NCBI GenBank assembly: GCA_015179125.1
Contig: WHVA01000201.1
Span: 62,001 to 126,000 of the forward strand
Length of the DNA stretch: 64,000 nt
Direction of reading: 5' to 3'
Source of the DNA: Gautieria morchelliformis
Lineage: Eukaryota > Basidiomycota > Agaricomycetes > Gomphales > Gomphaceae
Below, piece by piece: positions 55,310 to 64,000 of this stretch; within the stretch, counting starts at the first letter, position 1, and each line of letters begins with the position of its first letter. The position numbers were made by a program, and so were the translations under genes. The notes beneath the pieces are model-generated. The model searched no databases. It was not told the origin of the DNA and was given only the letters and a program-made list of their open reading frames with translations.

Positions 55310-55739
55310 CGGCAGAAGGAGACAAGTTTGTATTGCACCGAGAGCATTGAGGTTGGGTTGGTTGGGACATAGCTTTCAATCTATGTATCTACAAGTGTCT
55401 TTTCAGTAATAGAAAGCACTGTTTTATTGTGTTCTAAAGCGGCATTTATAAGTAACTTAAGAGCTGAAAATCAGTGTTCTAGGACACTGAAAGCGGACAT
55501 TCTAGCTACTAGATTTCGGTACCCAGCTTATCGAGAGGGAGCGTCAAAAATCTGCTCCCAGGGTACTTATTATCAGTGACTTGGGCACTGAAAAATTGGT
55601 GCGTAATGTACTTATATTAAGTGCCCTGAGTTACTGCAGTGACTCCCTACTCGACACGCCGCCGGAATGACATGCTCCGTGCGTTCCCCGCTAGTGAGAT
55701 GTAGAGGCCTGGCGCAGCGACTGGTTCAGCATGACGAGC
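55310..55739. other. No gene recognised
   Basis: AT-rich spacer with loosely repeated 'CATTCTAG/AAAGCGG.. TTATAAGT.ACTT' words between 55,430 and 55,625, possibly decayed tandem units. No coding motif. Confidence 0.35.
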
Positions 55740-56738
55740 CACGGCGTACCTTAGAATGTCAACGCTGACGAGGCACAGCCCACATGTATTGCCGAGCGTG
55801 TCATACGAGACGCCTAGACGCCGGTGAGCCGCGCAGAAGCTCGCCGGGTCTAAGAATAGATCAGGGACAGGGCGGCGTCGGCGCATGGCGGTGCAGGGAG
55901 GTGGCCGGATCGATCGATGCTCAGGCTTGGCACTTCGCGTGTGCTTCTTTACAGGTCCCACACGTGGACTCCAGCTTCCGGCGCACTGGCCGGAATTCAG
56001 ACCCACAGGCGCCATCTCCCATGGGCCGGCGATGCCCATTCCCGCCGAGCCCATGTTCCGCTGGCAGACCGCCACTCATCGACGTGCACCGCGGGCGTGC
56101 GCTCCCTCTGCCTCCTGTCTCGAGGAGCATGCTGGCAGTCACAGGGGGCGTCCGATGGCGCATGCGACGCTGGACACGTAGGGTGCTCGGACACAGGTGC
56201 AGCCTCCGACTGTGGTGAGTGTCATGCAGGTTGCCATACTCAGTTGGGACATCACCGCACTTACGTACATGAGTTCCGGGCACAGCCGCTTTCCTCTCTC
56301 TTCCCACTGCTATACCCACATGCTCTCCACAGTCTCCTCCTTCCTGCCTGCCGCACTCGCCGGGGACTTGACAAGCTCGCACGACGCGCCCAGCCAGCAG
56401 GGCCTACGTCCTAGGACTCGAACAAGAAGCCAAAGAAGAAAACGGTATCTTCGAACGAGGCAGGTCTATTTCTGCCTGCTTTCACTCGACGATCTCGCTC
56501 ATCAGATTAGACCTTTATCGTCGTCCGGCCCCCGTGCAAAGTCATGCAAAGTCGAACCATCCGCTCAATCTCTAGCTCCAGCTCATTCCCGCCGCCCACC
56601 CTCACGGCTTCCTCGTTGACAGCCACGTTTGGCAATACATGGTTCTCGTTAGATCTCAAGCAGGGCCATGACGCTGCCCCCCCTGCCTTTCCCGGGCCAT
56701 CGCCCCCCACCTCAGACCACGACCACGGCCTCCCCCGT

Positions 56739-57077
56739 ATGCTCTCCGCCCGCTCCGACACCTCCGCCTTCTACGCATCTGGCCCCCTCACATCCTACGC
56801 GTCCACCGCCACCGCCCGCCGCATCATCATCCCCCTCTACAAACTCAGTGCGCACAACGTCCGCCCCAACACCGTCATCGACGCCGGAACCGACGCGTGC
56901 GTCGCCCGCTTCCACAAGCACGCCCTCGAGGTCATGGACCTCGCCCTGCTCGACCCCGCGGAGGTGTGGTTCAACAAGGACGGCACGCCGGGCTGCCGGG
57001 CATGCGCGCGCACATCAGGCTCTAAGCACTACATTTTTATGTTGACGTGTTCTGCTGTGGTATCCTGTCGTATGTGA
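56739..57077 (+). pseudogene. Opi1-like C-terminal block in repeat U, best-preserved copy
   Basis: Reads from 56,739 MLSARSDTSAFYASGPLTSY, then IIPLYKLSAHNVRPNTVIDA, GTDACVARFHKHALEVMDLA and LLDPAEVWFNKDGTPG. This copy keeps the 'NVxPNTVxDAGTDAxVAxFxKxxLEVxxLAxLxPxEVW' pattern that I associate with the Opi1 C-terminus. It has no intact upstream domain, so the reading is of a gene fragment carried and multiplied by the repeat. It may instead be a host paralogue that the repeat grew around. Confidence 0.5.
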
Positions 57078-58299
57078 TGTAGATCCTATGGTGACGTGCT
57101 GGTTGGCTGTCATGTTCTATTGTCCATCTCGGTCTGTCCTGTCATATATCGCACCAATATCATGACCGAGTAAGAGCAATGTCCGTAAGTGCCTGCACAT
57201 CGTGTGTGGTGTGTGGGGCGTGTACCGTGCAGTGCGGTGCACGCGTGTGGGGCAACACTGAGCTTCCCAAGAAAAACCAACCGCTGTTCATATTTCCCTC
57301 AAAGAAAAAAAAAAAAAAAAGAACAAGAAACAGCGTAGCCAGGTTTTCGATCACGGGACTTTGGGGTTATACGCCCCATGCGCTTCCTACTGCCCCACGT
57401 TGCTGAGCACTCCACGTCCTGCGAGATGGTGGGCGGCGATCACTGCGTTGCACTCCAAACTCTTTCCTGCATTGTCGAACCGGACAGTCGTTCCAAGCCA
57501 CGCCCATTCTCCCCCAATTCAATGCTTATCCTGAACGTATACTGCCCGCATTCCAGCTCCTGTTGGCCTTATCTACACCCAGGACATGCACGCACACCCA
57601 CAACCGTCCCCTCCTCCGGTAGAGACACCAGAGACATGATTATGAGTTCATGTCCATGGCAGGGATAGGGCTGTGTGAGATATGAAGCCTGGGAGGGAAA
57701 GGTGTTAGTGTTGTGTGAGGGGAGGTGAAATGAGGACATTCAATGAGTAGGGGTAAAATGTGTGGTCTTGAGAGATAGGTCAGTGGATGGTGTGAGAAGA
57801 TAGATGGGATAACATGTACATACTATGCAACAACAACGTCAAGGTTTGTCCACGTCCATTCCCGTGTCTGTGTCATGCTTCTCATTGTAGCTATTGAGTT
57901 GGGCAGGGCCAGTGAGCATGTTGGTCTTAGTTTGGAGGGGTGCGAGTGGCCCACGCATGATGACACCTCTCCACTCAGAATTATAAGAATCCGATGTATA
58001 AGTATTTCCAAAAATTGGATGAATAAATTACAAACACAGTCAAATTCAAAGTATCTTGGCATATATATATGGTTTTTTTATGTTATGGGTGGCCAGAGTG
58101 AGTAGATAGTGAAATATTTTATGGCAACTAATTGCAGAGCACTGCAATAGCTTGGTAGATTGGAAAGATGGGAACAGGATGGTTGATGTAGGTCTCTGTG
58201 TCTTCAATGCTGTGGGGTTTGTATTGGAATTGCAGTTATCATGCATTAACTTGAATGCTATCATCAAACTGTGCCATTCTTCCAGACTCTACCAAACCA

Positions 58300-58647
58300 T
58301 TAACCAGTGCCTGAAGTAGGCAATAACTGCTCACCAGAGACAATAGGCACCGCCATTTCTACATCTCCTGGACATCCAGTTGCCCAAGGAAACTCATCCA
58401 ATTCTATCCCAGCAGGCCCAGCCTCTTCATGCTGGCTTTCCTGAACAGGCACATTGTCCTCCAAGGTCTCAGCACTAAAAGCCTGAATCAAATCTGGGTT
58501 CCCAAATTCAGCCACTATGGCATTGTGAACACTTTGTCTGGTGGCTTGAAATGTGGAGAATGAAAGAGTAGGTAATGAGGGGTTGTGAAGTTGACTGTGT
58601 CTCTCTTGGAGAGTTAGATGGAACCGGCAGATGATAATCACTGACAA
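58300..58647 (-). CDS. Conserved ORF of repeat U, second copy, 115 aa
   Basis: Same frame as 43,519-43,842, starting MSVIIICRFHLTLQERHSQL, with changes such as FGNPDLIQAFSAETLEDN. It differs mainly by substitutions and a longer C-terminus. Function unknown. Confidence 0.4.
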   Translation of the reverse strand: MSVIIICRFHLTLQERHSQLHNPSLPTLSFSTFQATRQSVHNAIVAEFGNPDLIQAFSAETLEDNVPVQESQHEEAGPAGIELDEFPWATGCPGDVEMAVPIVSGEQLLPTSGTG

Positions 58648-58974
58648 GCTGTATGTGCACTGTTAGTACTATCATGTCTTTCTTCTTAAATTGGTGAGAA
58701 TATACCTGTTCTGTAAAGGGCGTAAGATGCCATCAAGGTTTGACTTTATATATCACCGAGGAGCTGATATTAGCCATTTTATTATCATGGTCAATACCTT
58801 ACATACCCTTAACACCTATATTGTGAGAGAACACCGAGTGAGCTCTGCAGCTCAACAGGTCTATAAGTAACCATACCTTGCGTGTGACAGTATTAGCCAA
58901 GGTAATTGTAAGCACAAATCTGAATATGAATCAGATATATGAAATATCATAGGAACAATATTCCATACCCGTAT

Positions 58975-61645
58975 AATTTTCTCATTTGAGGTCATGCTTA
59001 TTCCCTTTGCCATATCGTTTTCCAGGAGCTTGTCCAGGCGCGCCGACACGATGTGAGCCAATCGTTTGTGCAATAATAATCTATCCACGGCGGGCAATGA
59101 GATCATTAGGGCAAACTCCAGGATTGGGATCGTGTTCCCGACAAGGAAGCCCATTGTCATGACGCGTTTATCTCCCATACTTAGAAGCTCAGTTTTTCCT
59201 ATTTTCTCACCCCACCTTCGTGTTCGTTCCGATCACCATTGTTATGTTTGGCAACCAACTCTCGCTGTTCGCGCCAACTACCATAGCTGTGCCGTCAAAC
59301 GCACTATCGACGTCCTGGGACTGACTTGGCAGTCATCACTGGGCCTACCATCTCCTCTGCTTGACCCTCTTCCAATGGTGTCCTGATAGTTGGGTTGGGT
59401 CGTCATGACCTGTGTATTTCCTGCATCTTGGTATCCCCATTTTCCCTTTTCGCTACTCCTCCTCAGTGTTCGCTCAGCTTCGCCCTCCACCTCGACCTCT
59501 CCTCCCCTGTGTCGCTTCTGTTCGCCCTTCCTTGCATTTCGCCAAATGGCTATTCGCTGCTCGCATCATTCGCCAGCAGGCACACCATCAAATACGATAG
59601 CTACCATTCACCCAGCATGATGGTTCATCATTAACCCCATCATCTTCTTAAATCCAACCCCATTGGGCGTTCGTATGGTCAAAGTATATTCGCAGGACAT
59701 CCCCTCCATAGGCCGTGTGGAATCAACCCAGTAGACCAAGAGTCCGTTCAGGGTAGCATGTACACGGGTCCCAAGACATGGTTTTGTCCATAAGTGCCTT
59801 CGCCACCTCTACTCTCCATCGTTTCATGTTCTCCCTCTTCTTACATTCTATTGTATGTTTATTTCATCTATGTTGTATCATGGCTGTGCACCCCTATCCA
59901 ACCCTGACTTGTGATGGCCTCTTTCCTATTCGCTGATACCTTACGAGTATTCGATATAAGTAGTCTACATTCGCATGTATATTCCCCAGTTCAATTATCA
60001 TACGTCGTCCATCTTGTGCAAACTTGACCTCACTGTGATCATCTCTTGAGCCTCCCCTTGAAGATCTCTATCTTCAACCAGCCAAAGACTAGGCATCACT
60101 GGTGAGTTCTCATACTTCATCTTCGTTACCTTAGCCTTCGAACCATTTTCTGTGCTGTTGGCGAAGGGCTCCGAAGGAGCACCTTAGCCAGCGAAGGGAT
60201 TGTCGAGACTTAGACAGCCCTTCCGTGAGGCCTTGCACGTTACATCGTCAAGAGTCACGGGCTATTTCGCTACGACTGTAGATAGGGTGAGCCCCGTTTA
60301 GGCAAACCCTCTTACCTTGTGAACATTCATTGGTTCACCTATTCGCCGAACGGCATACTTATTCGCACAAGTTATTCGGGCATTCGCTGTGTTCACTAAT
60401 ACACGAGATTAACGCCTAAAAACCAATCTTGACACCCGTTCCATTTTGTACTGTCGCACAGAAACGCAGATTTCTGTCTTGCATGAAAGAAATGTGATCT
60501 TTTATGATATTGACGACAAAACCGTGGTGCGTGGTAAGGCAAAGGACCATGAGTAGATTATTTTGAAGCATGGGTACATGTAAGACTTGTGACAAGGTGA
60601 TGCTTTGCGCTGGCTTCCCATTTATGATGGGTGTAAATAAGACACGCCCCTTTCCAGCTGAATACATGATCTCGTTGGTTGCAAGGCGGATGGGCACGCG
60701 ATAGGGTTCGTAATCTCGAAGCCAATGACGGTGTGGGGTCATATGGCTTGTAGCGCCTGTGTCTGTGTTCCAGCATATGTTAGGGTCACTATTGGAATTG
60801 GGCAAGGATGAGGAGCGCAGACTCGCATTTCCAGCAAGTTCCTGCGCCGCTCCATCCTGTCCATTTTTCACTGCCTGGTGTGCATTTTTCTTTCTCTCGT
60901 TCTCCTCCCTCTTTCACGCAGGTTTAAGGTCCGGATGGGCGATCCAACAGCGATCCGCCAAGTGCCCCTGCTTCCTGCACATAGTACATGTTGGGATGGG
61001 GGGCTTCTTCCCTCGAGCTGTGGTGAGGGCAGCTGTTGTGGAGGCTGAGGACGTCTGACGCTTCAGGTCTTCATTGCAGAAAGCTGTGGATACGGTCGCG
61101 CGGTCAAGGGTGCTGATTAGGAGGAGTGAGGTGAATGCTCCGTATTCGATTTGATCCAGTCCTGTGATCGCAGCATGGATGCCGACTTCGTCCATGATGT
61201 TTTGGACGGTAAGCGTGCTTGGCGTGAGTGCTATGAGGTCGTTGGTGGCCGCGTTGATACGGGTGATGTAATCGGTGAGCAATTCAGTGTCGTCTTTCCG
61301 TATGCTCAACAGCTTCTGTATCGCGTGGAAGCGGCTGTTGGCTACCTGTGATCGGTGTGAGGCTCTCAATCTCTTCCACATCTCGATAGGATCATCCATC
61401 GTGCCTTCGATGTGGACGTATTGCGTTGGCGAGAGCGATTTGAGTAGGATTCCAGCTGCCTCCTCTCTTTTCAATAGCCATTTCGCTACTTCTCCTGCGT
61501 TGGTCGGTCTTTTGAATTCCTCGGTGACTATTCGCCACGTGTTTACGGTCATGAGTTTTCCTTGTAGTGCGATAGCCCACACATTGTAGTTGGAACTCAT
61601 GAGTTTTACGCCACTAGTGCAGTGCTCGGTTTCTGAATCTGACAT
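58975..61645 (-). pseudogene. gag-pol: Copia gag-protease-pre-integrase, interrupted
   Basis: Gag (61,645-60,914) begins MSDSETEHCTSGVKLMSSNY and has the UBN2-type gag line (W.A..LQGKL, VHIEGTMDDPIEMWKRLR) and one zinc knuckle CTMCRKQGHLADRC. A stop and shift separate it from the protease frame (60,871-60,416), which contains WNTDTGATSHMTPHRHW (catalytic D-T-G-A). After VKIGF the insertion starts. The frame resumes at about 59,150 with FLVGNTIPILEFA, then the pre-integrase zinc region LLHKRLAHI...LDKLLENDMAKGI, ending EKI at 58,975. Reading across the insertion gives VKIGFLVGNT, one continuous protein. Confidence 0.88.
59155..60422 (+). repeat. LTR-like insertion inside Copia family 2 (about 1.27 kb)
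   Basis: Starts TGTCATGACG. Flanks are CCCAT on the left and CCAAT on the right, a 5-bp duplication with one mismatch. Removing it restores the Copia frame, which supports both ends. Inside are two ~245-bp units starting at 59,155 and about 59,400, then the shared ATAAGTAGTCTACATTCGCA block near 59,957. It is related to 7,188-8,035. TG start, 5-bp duplication and promoter-like block indicate a solo LTR. The last bases (CCTAAAAA) are not a clean CA, so the right end may be off by a few bases or mutated. Confidence 0.7.
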
Positions 61646-61689
61646 GGTTGGCGACTTCTTCTTTTATTTAGTGCCCGGGGCCCATAACC

Positions 61690-61876
61690 TGTTCAACGCA
61701 GTAAGAGTATATTGCTCCAACTGAGTTCAGAGGAAGAAGTAAGTGAGTTGCTACACTACTATAGGACTAGCTACTTACCTGAGTTCGGAGGAAGAAGCAA
61801 GTGAGACTTCTACACTCTGAACTCAGGGTACTGTACAGCACGACATCTGACTAAGCAGTTGATCACGTCATGTGAC
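61690..61876 (-). repeat. 5' LTR of Copia family 2
   Basis: Reverse complement of 46,718-46,905 with about seven differences. The first base on the element strand is A where the other copy has T. It is followed on the minus strand by GGTTATGGG, the primer-binding site. Confidence 0.85.
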
Positions 61877-62835
61877 TGTTAGAATAAATGGATAGCTATA
61901 TCACACAGTATTCTAAGGTCTATAAAATCGTCTAACTGAGCTAACATCTGGGAGAAATAACCCATGCACCAGTAGCAGTGCCTGCCCTGGAAAGCAGGCA
62001 CCTGGGCCCTGGTCAGAAGAAATATTGCTATGGGACTAATAGACCCATACAGGGACATCGGACACGATGGAGATTACAGTACACTGTCCTATCTATGGAC
62101 GTACTGAATAACTACCTCAGGAGAGAGGTACAGAGATGGCAAATGCCTTGCCAAGGCTGCTGTAGGCACACAGCACAGGACACACATGATTTCTTTTCTA
62201 TTCTATTCCCCTGACCAGCTCCACTGATTACGAGCTGTATTACATGTTGAAAGGGGCTTTGTATACTGCTCCAAGTCCCAGCTTAGATACTTGTCAGTAG
62301 GACAAGTATTCCCATCATTGTTCCTGCTCCACAGCTGTATGCAGCCTGTGGAGCATTTCCACATTATCCTGACCCATTCTGTTACTATCTTGAACACTGG
62401 TACTCACTACTATTTTAGTATAAGTAGCTACCATAAATGTACGAACAAAACATCCAGAATATCATCCAGAAATATCCATGATTCACTGTTTCACCTCCTG
62501 AAGTAACTGTAGACTTGTTTGATAGCTACAGAGCTCATTTCTTGATAGTTTATTCCAATTCTTTGTTGAGAGTCTACTATAACTGGCTACACTATACTGT
62601 TCCAAAAGCGAAAGCTTCGGACCTCTTGTTCCTCTATTCTCACCTGTTTCTTCCTCGACTCGGTCACGTGACCTACATCAATCAGTGACGCACTCACTCC
62701 ACAGAGCTTAGTCAGCTCGTGCATATACCGTGCACAGGGGTGCACGAAGAGTCCCAACTCCCTGAGTCACCTGATATATCCATTCTGATATATCTAATAT
62801 ATTTTTCCTAAAAGTGACAACGACGCTGCAACGAG
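61877..62835. other. No gene recognised
   Basis: AT-rich sequence between the Copia LTR and the hAT-like end; no motif or RNA gene seen. Confidence 0.4.
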
Positions 62836-63340
62836 TAGTGATGGGCACGGCCCGGCCCAGGCCGCGGCCTGGGCCGGGCCAAGCCGCCAAAAGCCCGAGC
62901 CGTGCCAGGCCCAAGCCGCCGGTGCACCGGGCTTCCGGGCCTGGCTCGAGTTTTGACAAGCCCGAGCCGAGCCCTGAAGGGGCCTCATAGGCGCCCGCTG
63001 CCGCCCGGGCCGCCCCCCACCCCCGCCTCCCGCCCCTGTCCCTGCAGCGCAGGATTGAACACCGCACTCGGCCTGACGCACGTGCGGGCACTTGCTGAGC
63101 TACGTGAGGACCTGCAGCGAGAGCAGTACGCGGTAGGGCCTTGCTCCTCTGTGTGCATGCGCGGGTGGGGGTGGGTGTTGGGGGTGGGCATGGGCGTGCA
63201 CATGCGGCTGCGTGTGCGCTGGGGCTGAGGGTGCGTGGGGTGGGCGTGCTGGTGTGGCTGCCGCCACCGCCGCGCGTGGTGGTGCTGCCTGCGTGTGCAT
63301 GGCTGGTGCAGATGCAATATAAATCGGTAACGGCGCAGTA
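62836..63340 (+). mobile_element. End of a hAT-like DNA transposon
   Basis: TAGTGATGGGCACGGCCCGG at 62,836 is a very common hAT-type terminus, followed by the usual GC-rich subterminal GGGCC/GGCCC words. The opposite end (inverted, CCGTGCCCATCACTA) is not found before the window ends, and no hAT transposase blocks are readable, so only one end, or a deleted derivative, is present. Confidence 0.55.
62849..62880. repeat. Perfect 32-bp palindrome in the hAT-like subterminal region
   Basis: GGCCCGGCCCAGGCCG followed by its exact reverse complement, with no loop. Confidence 0.9.
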
Positions 63341-63489
63341 GTGCCAGGATTATTCTATTTGGAAACCCCTCGACCTCAAAACCCCCCGGGTTTCAGTGAC
63401 GTCACCGGAAACCCCGTGCACTTGGTTTCTAAGAACCTTTAAGAGTGCGAAGCGCTGGCGACTGGCCGAGTGCCGGCTACAATGCCAGG

Positions 63490-64000
63490 GAGTTGGTGCC
63501 GCCACATCTGGTGAAAACTCGGCTATGGCAGAGTGGGTTCGGTGTACACGCTTACATAAGACTAACGACACCAACCAGTACGCTCTTCCATCCAGTCGCT
63601 GCTCCTCGCCGTTCTGACGACCTGGCCCGTGAGGCCTGGTTTTACGAAGAGATGGACGATATTCAGGGGGTAGGCATCGCACGCTGCTATGGTTTCTTCA
63701 CTGCTGAAATCGAGCAGAATAGTCAGGTATTGGATTGGGAAGTGTCTTATGCGGATTACGACAAGGAAGTAGACGTTCGGGACGAGGCCGGCCAAAGTGA
63801 TGATGACGGCGACACGGACGATACATGGAACCTCTATGCATGGACAGATGCTGATGATCTGGTGATGGAAGAATGCAGCTGGGAAGTGGTACTTAAGTGC
63901 AATGATGAAAGGCGGAAGTTAAGGGAGAAGTTAAGACAAGACAAGAAAGTCAAGCTAAACGAGACCGAATCATCAAATCAACTCGTGCCAATCAGGCCTC
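63490..64000 (+). CDS. Kinase-like protein gene, 5' part, runs off the window
   Basis: One open frame from about 63,490 to the last base without a stop. It reads VKTRLWQSGFG, then DDLAREAWFYEEMDDIQGVG, IARCYGFFTAEI, then acidic DDDGDTDDTWNLYAWTDADD and LKCNDERRKLREKLRQDKKV. The 'REA.FYEEM..IQGV.I.RCYG.F' stretch resembles the alpha-C to beta-4 region of fungal protein kinase-like proteins (E for the Lys-Glu pair, then the YG line). The glycine loop and VAIK lysine are not clear, and catalytic HRD/DFG would lie beyond the window. The start codon is not determined; a CAG acceptor-like site at 63,578 could mark an exon boundary. Confidence 0.45.

Larger units (their letters stand above)
55740..58974 (+). 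repeat. Dispersed repeat U, longest copy
   Basis: About 3.2 kb, matching in order the 5' part at 47,320-47,682, the Opi1-like block at 50,869-51,605 and 28,700-29,670, the middle at 29,680-30,230 and the 3' part at 42,800-44,078. An extra roughly 80-bp piece with an A16 run (57,305-57,320) interrupts the match to 29,900. It ends at 58,974 (CCATACCCGTAT) against Copia sequence. Confidence 0.78.
58975..61876 (-). mobile_element. Copia family 2, 5' half (5' LTR, gag, protease, pre-integrase)
   Basis: On the minus strand: LTR (61,876-61,690), then GGTTATGGG as primer-binding site directly after the LTR, gag from ATG 61,645, protease, a 1.27-kb insertion, and the pre-integrase zinc region ending at 58,975-58,983 (GAGAAAATT). 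The integrase, RT and RNase H that should follow are absent here and occur at 44,079-46,905 in the opposite orientation. Confidence 0.85.

Noticed and set aside
44079-58983. A single simple inversion as the full explanation of the split Copia
   Set aside because: Inverting 44,079-58,983 rejoins the Copia halves but would leave repeat U joined head-to-head at the left break, so at least one more event (insertion or duplication) is needed.
63005-63230. Coding sequence in the hAT-like region (HVRALAELREDLQREQ)
   Set aside because: A short natural-looking stretch inside GC-rich subterminal sequence; no hAT transposase blocks before or after it.

Overview
The window is from a filamentous basidiomycete, most likely an Agaricomycete. 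The evidence is the 46-60 bp GT-AG introns, fungal F-box proteins, a DUF6532 gene, and the transposon mix: CACTA/Tnp2, Tad-like LINEs, Ty1/Copia and a TA-target DDE transposon. No rRNA, clear tRNA gene, CRISPR array or bacterial operon was seen. Almost all recognisable coding capacity is transposon-derived or a broken host gene, so this looks like a transposon nest or heterochromatic island. All homology calls come from reading motifs by eye; no database search was run.

Layout. 0-9.1 kb: a LINE RNase H fragment (2.6-3.57, minus), a degraded F-box gene (4.4-5.8), an LTR-type repeat (7.19-8.04) and the N-terminal part of a Cys-rich transposon gene (8.6-9.1). 9.104-14.089 kb: a complete CACTA element with matching termini (CACTGCGGGAA), AATT flanks, a frameshifted Tnp2 transposase on the minus strand and a small divergent ORF. 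14.1-20.9 kb: two inverted copies of a GC-rich repeat around an F-box/LRR pseudogene and a terminal fragment of the cargo-bearing element described below. 20.9-24.3 kb: a Copia element with one long open polyprotein frame and a 3' LTR, but no gag and no 5' LTR. 24.3-26.9 kb: a LINE with one stop and one frameshift.

27.3-30.2 kb: dispersed repeat 'U', which carries a fragment resembling the C-terminus of the transcriptional regulator Opi1. 30.2-39.3 kb: a second LINE ending in A29, split by a 4,315-bp element (30,556-34,870) that has CATCAGGAA ends and a TA duplication. Removing that element rejoins the LINE reading frame. It carries a nine-exon DUF6532 gene. 39.3-42.7 kb: the 5' exon of an unidentified gene and minus-strand LINE ORF1/endonuclease pieces. 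42.8-46.9 kb: another U copy joined to the 3' half of a second Copia family (INT-RT-RH-LTR). 47.3-51.6 kb: a U copy interrupted by a 3,182-bp DDE transposon with 34-bp perfect terminal inverted repeats and TA duplication; the empty site survives in another U copy. 52.3-55.4 kb: gene debris, including an ER-type DnaJ (Scj1-like) pseudogene. 55.7-58.97 kb: the longest U copy. 58.98-61.88 kb: the 5' half of the second Copia family (minus), itself interrupted by a 1.27-kb LTR-like insertion. 62.8-64 kb: the end of a hAT-like element and the start of a kinase-like gene that runs off the window.

The genes do not form a pathway. What links them is order of insertion: CACTA into a transposon gene, the DUF6532-bearing element into a LINE, the TA-element into U, U into Copia, and an LTR into Copia. 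Several coding copies carry TGA where CGA or TGG is expected, which suggests C-to-T decay.
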